64,000 bases of DNA from Streptomyces galbus (lineage in GTDB: Bacteria; Actinomycetota; Actinomycetes; Streptomycetales; Streptomycetaceae), in NCBI RefSeq assembly GCF_005280195.1, contig NZ_SZPR01000023.1, positions 1 to 64,000 on the forward strand, given 5' to 3'. Shown in pieces: positions 58,375 through 64,000 of this stretch (within the stretch, counting starts at the first letter, position 1; every line of letters begins with the position of its first letter). Position numbers and translations under genes: made by a program. The notes under the pieces are model-generated. The model was not told where the DNA came from, did no database searches, and was given only the letters and a program-made list of their open reading frames with translations.

Positions 58375-59541
58375 GTGAACGACCTCGCTCCCCTGCTGAC
58401 CCCCGAGGGCCGGGCCCTCCTCGACGAGGTGCGCGGCACCGCGCCCGCCGACGAACTCGCCGTCGCCACCCGGCTGCGCCGCGACCACCCCGCCCCGCTG
58501 GTCTCGGCGGCCCTCGCCCAGGCCCGGCTGCGGCAGCGGGCGGTGGCGAAGTTCGGCGCCGAGGACGCGCACCGGATGTTCTTCACGCCCAACGGGGTCG
58601 AGCAGTCGACCCGGGCGAGCGTGGCCGCGTACCGCGCCGCGCGGCTGAAGGAGCTGGGCGTGACGTCGGTGGCCGACCTGTGCTGCGGCATCGGCGGGGA
58701 CGCGATCGCGCTCGCCCGCGCCGGCATCCGGGTCCTCGCGGTGGACCGCGACCCGGCGACGGCGGCGACCGCGCGGGCCAACGCGGACGCGCTCGGCCTC
58801 GGCGGCCTGATCGAGGTGCGCGAGGCCGACGTCACGCAGGTCGACACCTCCGGTCACGACGCGGTCTTCGTCGACCCCGCCCGGCGCGGCGGACGCGGCC
58901 GGATCTTCGACCCGGAGGCGTACTCGCCGCCGCTGTCCTGGGCGGTCGCGGCGGCCCGCACGGCCCGGGTCGCCGCGCTGAAGATCGCGCCCGGCGTCCC
59001 GCACGAGGCGGTCCCGGCCGACGCCGAGGCCGAGTGGATCTCGGACCACGGGGACGTGAAGGAGGCGGTGCTGTGGTTCGGCACCGAGCCCGGCGCCGTC
59101 CGCGCGACCCTGCTGCCGGGCCCGCGCGCCCTGCGCGGCGCCGGCCTGCCCGACCCACAGGTCCGCCCCCTCGGCCGCTACCTCTACGAGCCCGACGGCG
59201 CCGTCATCCGCGCCCACCTGGTCGCCGACGTGGCCGCGGAAGTGGACGGCGGCCTGCTCGACGCGACCATCGCGTACGTCACCGCCGACACCCTGCGCCC
59301 CACGCCGTACGCCACCGCGTACGAGATCACCGACCAGCTCCCCTTCAACGTCAAGAAGCTCAAGGCCCTGCTCCGCGAGCGCGGGGTGGGCGTGCTCACC
59401 GTGAAGAAGCGGGGTTCGGCGGTGGAGCCGGAGGAGCTGCGCCGCAAGGTCAAGCCGCAGGGCCCGAACGCGGCGACGGTGTTCCTCACGCGCGTGGCGG
59501 GCGCCCCGACGATGCTGATCGGCGCGCCGGCCGCGGTCTGA
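58375..59541 (+). CDS. Class I SAM-dependent methyltransferase with THUMP-like C-terminal domain
   Basis: A 388-residue protein. The SAM-binding motif is D-L-C-C-G-I-G-G-D-A-I-A-L-A, followed by V-D-R-D-P. A D-P-A-R-R-G-G-R segment follows where methyltransferases of nucleic acids have their catalytic D/N-P-P-x; the C terminus (F-N-V-K-K-L-K-A-L-L and L-T-V-K-K-R-G) is the THUMP-like domain annotated in this family. RNA is the probable substrate. GTG 58375 is preceded by CACAAT (58363-58368), so the transcript is probably leaderless. Confidence 0.82.
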   Translation: MNDLAPLLTPEGRALLDEVRGTAPADELAVATRLRRDHPAPLVSAALAQARLRQRAVAKFGAEDAHRMFFTPNGVEQSTRASVAAYRAARLKELGVTSVADLCCGIGGDAIALARAGIRVLAVDRDPATAATARANADALGLGGLIEVREADVTQVDTSGHDAVFVDPARRGGRGRIFDPEAYSPPLSWAVAAARTARVAALKIAPGVPHEAVPADAEAEWISDHGDVKEAVLWFGTEPGAVRATLLPGPRALRGAGLPDPQVRPLGRYLYEPDGAVIRAHLVADVAAEVDGGLLDATIAYVTADTLRPTPYATAYEITDQLPFNVKKLKALLRERGVGVLTVKKRGSAVEPEELRRKVKPQGPNAATVFLTRVAGAPTMLIGAPAAV

Positions 59542-59563
59542 GTCCGCCGGACTCCCGGGCCGC

Positions 59564-60874
59564 TCAGGACCCGTCGTCCAGGTTCCTCAGCCGTTCCAGC
59601 AGCAGGTCGCGTTCGCGGGTGTTGGACGTGAGGGCCGCCGCGCGTTCGAGTTCCGCGCGGGCCTCCGCCGTGCGGCCGAGGCGGGTCAGCAGGTCGCCGC
59701 GGACGCTGGGCAGCAGGTGGTAGTCGCGCAGGGCCGGTTCCCCGGCGAGGGCGTCGACCAGGGCCAGGGCCTCGGCCGGGCCCTCGGCCATCGACACGGC
59801 CACCGCGCGGTTGAGCTCGACCACCGGGGACGGGGAGCGGACCGCGAGCAGGCCGTACAGGGTGGCGATGGTGCGCCAGTCCGTCTCCGCGTAGGTGTAC
59901 GCGTGCGCGTGGCACGCGGCGATGGCCGCCTGGAGCGCGTACGGGCCGGGCGGGCCGGAGCCGGCCGACTCGGCGCGGGCGAGGGCCGTGATGCCGCGGG
60001 TGATGAGCATGCGGTTCCAGCGGCTGCGGTTCTGGTCCCGGAGCAGGACCGGCCTGCCGTCCGGGTCGGTGCGTGCCGGGGTGCGCGACGCCTGGAACTC
60101 CAGCAGCGACGCCAGGGCGTGCACCTCGGGTTCCTTCGGCATCAGGCCCTGCAGCCGGCGGGCCAGCCGCAGGGCGTCCTCGCACAGCGCCGGGCGCAGC
60201 CAGTCGTCGCCGGCCGTCGCCGCGTACCCCTCGTTGAAGATCAGGTAGATGACGTCCAGGACCGAGCCCAGGCGGGCCTCGCGGTCGGGGCCGTAGGGCA
60301 CCTCGAAGGCGACGTTGCGCCGGGCGAGGGTGCGCTTGGCGCGGACGATGCGCTGGGCGACGGTCGGCTCCGGCACCAGGAAGGCGCGCGCGATCTCGGC
60401 CGTGGACAGCCCGCCGAGCAGCCGCAGCACCAGGGCGGTGCGGGCCTCGGCGGACAGCACCGGGTGGCAGGCCGTGAACACCAGGCGCAGCAGGTCGTCG
60501 TCGATGTCGTCCGGGTCGGCGGGCTCCTCGAACGGCTGGACGGTGTCGAGGTCCCGGCCCAGCTCCGCGAGCTTGCGGGCGTAGGTCTCCCGGCGGCGCA
60601 CCAGGTCGACCGCGCGGCGCCGGGCCGTGGTCGTCAGCCAGGCCCCAGGGTTGTCCGGCACGCCGTCGCGCGGCCACTGCTCCAGCGCGGCGACCAGCGC
60701 GTCCTGTGCCAGTTCCTCGGCGATGCCGACGTCCCGCACGACCCGGGCCGCGGCGGCGACGACGCGCGGGGACTCGAGCCGGAACACGGTCTCGATGGCC
60801 CGGCGCGAGTCGTCGGTACCGGGCCGGCCGCGCTCGGGGGCGGCTGCGGTGGGCTGTCGTTCCACAGCCCACAT
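59564..60874 (-). CDS. ECF sigma factor with C-terminal TPR-like domain (DUF6596, ECF42-like)
   Basis: A 436-residue sigma factor. Regions 2 and 4 take the first about 190 residues (V-F-R-L-E-S-P-R-V-V-A-A, then L-S-T-A-E-I-A-R-A-F and T-V-A-Q-R-I-V-R-A-K). The remaining about 240 residues are the helical DUF6596 extension (F-N-E-G-Y, L-N-R-A-V-A-V and repeat-like A-E-A-R-A-E-L-E-R-A). Sigma factors with this tail are not controlled by an anti-sigma factor but are linked to DGPF proteins, and such a gene lies directly upstream. ATG 60874 is a guess among weak sites; TTG 60901 is possible. Confidence 0.88.
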   Translation of the reverse strand: MWAVERQPTAAAPERGRPGTDDSRRAIETVFRLESPRVVAAAARVVRDVGIAEELAQDALVAALEQWPRDGVPDNPGAWLTTTARRRAVDLVRRRETYARKLAELGRDLDTVQPFEEPADPDDIDDDLLRLVFTACHPVLSAEARTALVLRLLGGLSTAEIARAFLVPEPTVAQRIVRAKRTLARRNVAFEVPYGPDREARLGSVLDVIYLIFNEGYAATAGDDWLRPALCEDALRLARRLQGLMPKEPEVHALASLLEFQASRTPARTDPDGRPVLLRDQNRSRWNRMLITRGITALARAESAGSGPPGPYALQAAIAACHAHAYTYAETDWRTIATLYGLLAVRSPSPVVELNRAVAVSMAEGPAEALALVDALAGEPALRDYHLLPSVRGDLLTRLGRTAEARAELERAAALTSNTRERDLLLERLRNLDDGS

Positions 60875-60908
60875 CGAACACCCCGAGCGGCGGCGCGCCA
60901 AGCGGAGG

Positions 60909-61265
60909 TCAGCCCTCCGCGATCTCGCGGACCTCGCACGTCACCGTCCAGAACGGCTCGTGCACCTTCAGGAACCGCTTGGTCCACTCCAGGGCCTCGG
61001 CCCGGTCCTTGCACTGCATGATCGCGTAGCCGCCGACGACCTCCTTGGCCTCGGTGAACGGCCCGTCCGTCACGGACAGCTCGCCGCCCTCCCAGTGCAC
61101 CCGCGTGCCCTGCGCGGACGGCGTGAGGCCGGCGGTGTCGAGCATCACCCCGGCCTTGGTGATCTCCTCGATCAGCTCGCCCATCCGCTGCATCAGCTCG
61201 GGACTCGGGCCCTCGGCGGGGGCGGACGCCTCGTCGATCTTCACGAGGGACAGGTAGCGCGGCAT
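60909..61265 (-). CDS. YciI/DGPF-family protein
   Basis: A 118-residue single-domain protein with the name-giving D67-G-P-F70 followed by T-E-A-K-E-V-V-G-G-Y. It is a small ferredoxin-like fold related to YciI hydrolases. It lies in front of the ECF sigma gene in the arrangement known for the ECF42 group, where DGPF proteins are targets or modulators. ATG 61265 has GAGGAG upstream. Biochemical activity is unknown. Confidence 0.9.
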   Translation of the reverse strand: MPRYLSLVKIDEASAPAEGPSPELMQRMGELIEEITKAGVMLDTAGLTPSAQGTRVHWEGGELSVTDGPFTEAKEVVGGYAIMQCKDRAEALEWTKRFLKVHEPFWTVTCEVREIAEG

Positions 61266-61398
61266 GGTCACTCCTCGGGTCGGCGGCGGGGTCCGTCCCC
61301 GCCTTCCACACCTACGTCGATCGGCGCGCGACGGGATCGACACGAGGGCCCGGAGATGTCCCGGGACTTTTTCCGGCGGCCGGAACCGCCCGCCCGGG

Positions 61399-62457
61399 CT
61401 ACCGCAGCGACTGCCACAGCCGGCGTGCCTGCGGCTCCTTCGCCACCACCCGGTTGGGGTCGGAGGGAGCCGTGACCACCGGCATGGTCACCGTCGTCAC
61501 CGCGTCGGACCCGAGGCCCTCCAGGCTCCGGCCCAGCCTCGTCAGCTCGCCCAGCGAGTCCAGGCCGGTGTCCGTGGTGAGGCCGGCGGTGAGCGCGTCG
61601 GCCACCCGGTACAGCCGGGCCGGGTCGGTCAGCAGGCCGGCGTGGGCGATCTGGTCGAGCAGGGCCTTCACCAGCTTCTGCTGGAGCCCTATGCGCCCGA
61701 GGTCGCTGCCGTCGCCTATGCCGTGCCGGGTGCGGGCCAGGGCGAGGGCGGTCGTGCCGTCGAGGTGGTGGGTGCCGGCCGCCAGGTGCAGGTGGCTGTC
61801 GTCGTCGTCGATGTCCTGGTCCGTGGTGACGGTGACCCCGCCGAGCGCGTCGACGAGCCGGGCGAACCCCGAGAAGTCGACCTCGACGTAGTGGTCCATG
61901 CGCACACCGGTGAGCGACTCGGCGGTCTTGACCGCGCACACCGGACCGCCCACCTCGTAGGCGGTGTTGAACATGACGCCGTGCGCGACCGGCGTCGACC
62001 CGCCCGAGGGCAGCGGGCAGGACGGCCGGGTCACCAGGGTGTCGCGCGGGATGCTCACCACGGTCGCGCTCGTGCGCCCCGCGTCGATGTGCACCACCAT
62101 CGCCGTGTCGGAGCGGGCGCCGCCGCTGTCGCCGCCGCCGAGCGCCTTGTTCGCCTTGCCGCTGCGCGAGTCGGAGCCGAGGACCAGGAGGGTGACGGCT
62201 CCGGTCGGCAGCGGGGTGGCGTCGGGGGCCGAGGGGGTGGTGACCGCCCGGGCGGGGCGGTCGTCGCCGAGCGCGTCGTCGATGTCGACGCCGGTGATGT
62301 TGTCGTCGAGGTGCCGGTAGGCCCAGCCCGCCGCCGCCAGGCCCAGGACCAGGGCACCCGCCAGGGTCAGGCCGGCGGCCTTCCACAGGACCGGCCGCCG
62401 GCCTCGCCGCCCGCCGTGTCCGCCGTCGCCGTCGCCCTGCTCCTCGCGTCGCGTCAC
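61399..62457 (-). CDS. LytR-CpsA-Psr (LCP) family wall-polymer transferase
   Basis: A 352-residue membrane protein. One N-terminal helix (about 24-46) anchors an extracellular LCP domain with L-V-L-G-S-D-S-R, S-D-T-A-M-V-V-H-I and S-I-P-R-D-T-L. LCP enzymes attach teichoic acid-like or other glycopolymers to peptidoglycan. The conserved arginines that bind the pyrophosphate of the lipid carrier are present in S-I-P-R-D and A-R-T-R-H. GTG 62457 lacks a ribosome site. It is separate from the xylanase gene behind it. Confidence 0.88.
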   Translation of the reverse strand: MTRREEQGDGDGGHGGRRGRRPVLWKAAGLTLAGALVLGLAAAGWAYRHLDDNITGVDIDDALGDDRPARAVTTPSAPDATPLPTGAVTLLVLGSDSRSGKANKALGGGDSGGARSDTAMVVHIDAGRTSATVVSIPRDTLVTRPSCPLPSGGSTPVAHGVMFNTAYEVGGPVCAVKTAESLTGVRMDHYVEVDFSGFARLVDALGGVTVTTDQDIDDDDSHLHLAAGTHHLDGTTALALARTRHGIGDGSDLGRIGLQQKLVKALLDQIAHAGLLTDPARLYRVADALTAGLTTDTGLDSLGELTRLGRSLEGLGSDAVTTVTMPVVTAPSDPNRVVAKEPQARRLWQSLR

Positions 62458-62536
62458 AGCAGGAACGTACGTCCGAATGATGAGGACACTGTGAGGAACG
62501 GTGGACCGGTCCCGGTTTCTTGCGGGAATCTCACGT

Positions 62537-63901
62537 TCAGCCCAGCGTCACGCTCGGCACCGGATTGCCGCCGCTCCACGTGCCGTTGAAGCCGAAGGTC
62601 ACCGAACCGCCGTCCGGGACGGTGCCGTTGTAAGAGGCGTTGGTGCACGTGACGGCCGTCCCCGACTGGGTGCAGGCGGCGTTCCACGCCTGGGTGACCT
62701 GCTGCCCGGCGCCGTAGGTCCACGTCGCCTTCCACGACGACAGCGCGGCCCCCGAGCAGGCGATCCGCACCTGGCCGGTGAACCCGGTGTTCCACTGGCT
62801 GACCACGCTGTACGTGGCCGAGCAGGCACCGGTCGGCGGGGTGGTCGTGGTGCCGCCGAGGGCTTCCGCGATCGCGTAGTAGGCCGGTTTCGGCGCGTAG
62901 TTCGCGTCGTACGGCGTCGCGGCCCCGTAGCCGGGGAAGGTGCTGTCCACCCAGGAGTCGGAGTCCGCGAAGCCCCACACGGTGAGGTTGACGCAGCGCG
63001 TCACGGCCACGCACGCGGCCGTCACCGCCTTGTAGTCGGCGGCCTGCTGGGCCAGCTCGGCGCTGTCGGCGGGCAGCGCCATGCGCACGTCCAGCTCCGT
63101 GATCGCCACGTCGACGCCGAGGTCGGCGAAGCGCTGGATGTTCTGCTGGAGGGTGGAGGGCACCTGGCCGAGGATCAGGTGCGCCTGGAGGCCGACCCCG
63201 TCGATCGGGACGCCGCGCTCCTTCAGCGACTTCACCAGGGTGTACAGCGCCGTGGACTTCGCGTTGACGCCCTCGACGTTGTAGTCGTTGATGTACAGCT
63301 TGGCGGCCGGGTCGGCGGCGCGGGCCCAGGTCAGGGCGTCGGCGATGTAGTCGGCGCCCAGACCGTTGTACCAGAGGTCGGTGCGGTAGGTGCCGTCCTC
63401 GTTGAACGGCTCGTTCACGACGTCCCAGGCGGCGATCTTGCCCTTGTAGCGGCCGACCTCCGTGCTGATGTGGTCCTGCAGCAGGGTGCCGAGCTGGGCG
63501 GAGGTCCAGCTTCCGTTGGTCAGCCAGCCCGGGTTCTGGTTGTGCCACACCAGGGTGTGGCCGCGCACCTGCTGGCCGTGGGCCTGGGCGAAGGCGACGA
63601 TCTGGTCGGCCTCGGTCCAGTTGAAGGTCCCCCGGGACGGCTCCACCGACTCCCACTTCATGGCGTTGCCGGGGGTCAGCGAGCCGAACTGGGAGCCGGC
63701 GAGGTCGCCGTAGGTGCCGGTGAGCTTGGAGCCGGTGACCGCCGTGCCGATGACCTTGCCCTTGGCCGCGGCGAGGTCGCGCAGCGGGGTGTCGGCGGCG
63801 TGGGCGCTGCTGCCGCCCGCGGCGATCAGGGCCGCCGTGGCGGCCAGGCCCGCGCACAGGGCGGCGAGCCGGGTGCGCAGGGGGGTGCTGGAGGATCTCA
63901 T
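62537..63901 (-). CDS. Secreted GH10 endo-beta-1,4-xylanase with CBM2
   Basis: A 454-residue secreted enzyme. A signal peptide (1-36) is followed by the GH10 barrel (about 38-345) with acid/base Glu164 in V-V-N-E-P and nucleophile Glu269 in I-T-E-L-D; a short T-T-T-T-P-P linker then joins a C-terminal CBM2 (about 355-454) with the usual terminal cysteine pair and W-N-T-G-F-T-G motif for binding cellulose or xylan. It hydrolyses internal bonds of xylan. ATG 63901 follows GGAGG, itself overlapped by the operator-like palindrome at 63913. It resembles S. lividans XlnA (GH10 plus CBM2, 477 residues) and is slightly shorter. Confidence 0.95.
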   Translation of the reverse strand: MRSSSTPLRTRLAALCAGLAATAALIAAGGSSAHAADTPLRDLAAAKGKVIGTAVTGSKLTGTYGDLAGSQFGSLTPGNAMKWESVEPSRGTFNWTEADQIVAFAQAHGQQVRGHTLVWHNQNPGWLTNGSWTSAQLGTLLQDHISTEVGRYKGKIAAWDVVNEPFNEDGTYRTDLWYNGLGADYIADALTWARAADPAAKLYINDYNVEGVNAKSTALYTLVKSLKERGVPIDGVGLQAHLILGQVPSTLQQNIQRFADLGVDVAITELDVRMALPADSAELAQQAADYKAVTAACVAVTRCVNLTVWGFADSDSWVDSTFPGYGAATPYDANYAPKPAYYAIAEALGGTTTTPPTGACSATYSVVSQWNTGFTGQVRIACSGAALSSWKATWTYGAGQQVTQAWNAACTQSGTAVTCTNASYNGTVPDGGSVTFGFNGTWSGGNPVPSVTLG

Positions 63902-63912
63902 GGCGGGTGCCT

Positions 63913-63936
63913 CCGAAAGTTTCGGTTGTTCAACCG
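63913..63936. promoter_or_regulatory. Two overlapping palindromes before the xylanase gene
   Basis: CCGAAA-G-TTTCGG (63913-63925) and CGGTTG-TT-CAACCG (63923-63936) share three bases. The first overlaps the ribosome-binding region. CGAAA-type palindromes of this kind occur before streptomycete xylanase genes from memory, probably as repressor sites released by xylan sugars. Confidence 0.6.
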
Positions 63937-64000
63937 ATTGACTCGGAGGAGTGTGGAGGGGCCCGCCCCGGCCGTCAATACGGCACCTTCCGGCCACCAC

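Overview
The window is chromosomal DNA from a Streptomyces-type actinomycete. GC content is very high, codon third positions are almost all G or C, GTG and TTG starts are common, and many genes look leaderless (a TAnnnT hexamer 6-8 bases before the start codon). Developmental genes specific to sporulating actinomycetes (bldM, whiD, shbA) are present. From memory, gene order matches the central core region of Streptomyces chromosomes (in S. coelicolor roughly SCO4750-SCO4800, read in reverse). I see no insertion sequence, prophage, CRISPR array, tRNA or rRNA.

Layout. 1-7.6 kb: end of a DUF5691 gene, icmB (B12-binding mutase subunit), a lipase-like hydrolase, a membrane-anchored M23 peptidase and the helicase pcrA. 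7.8-12.2 kb: two paralogous secreted NlpC/P60 wall hydrolases, the first behind a c-di-AMP (ydaO-type) riboswitch and the second behind a different long structured leader; a TDT-family transporter and a small membrane protein lie between them. 12.2-16.4 kb: a Lia-like envelope-stress module (LuxR-type regulator, PspC-domain histidine kinase, divergent PspC/LiaF-like protein). 16.6-20.3 kb: DoxX protein, IPT-domain membrane protein, class II aldolase, FMN-split-barrel protein. 20.3-24.2 kb: guaA, then a chorismate mutase preceded by what looks like a leader peptide and transcription attenuator, then a sortase-anchored surface protein. 24.3-27.8 kb: GMC oxidoreductase and succinic semialdehyde dehydrogenase. 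27.9-40.0 kb: six consecutive membrane Ser/Thr kinases, one of them a pseudokinase. 40.2-44.6 kb: serine hydrolase, glpD and an atypical nucleotide-sugar dehydrogenase. 45.1-50.7 kb: guaB3-type gene, guaB, sigma factor shbA, bldM and whiD. 50.8-54.1 kb: LysR regulator, MOSC protein, SDR, SnoaL-like protein. 54.2-56.5 kb: groEL1 and groES under two CIRCE operators. 56.5-64 kb: two translationally coupled lipoprotein polysaccharide deacetylases, a methyltransferase, an ECF sigma factor with its DGPF partner, an LCP protein and a secreted GH10 xylanase.

Themes. Much of the window concerns the cell envelope: M23 and NlpC/P60 hydrolases, Lia-like signalling, kinases with a shared extracellular domain, deacetylases, LCP and a sortase substrate. 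GMP synthesis genes (guaA, guaB, guaB3) and developmental regulators (shbA, bldM, whiD) make up a second layer. The observations I consider most worth following are the Phe/Tyr leader-peptide attenuator of the chorismate mutase gene, the pseudokinase with a roughly 245-residue insertion and the common extracellular domain in the kinase array, the dehydrogenase that lacks two catalytic residues, and the divergent Lia-like promoter with three helically phased repeats.
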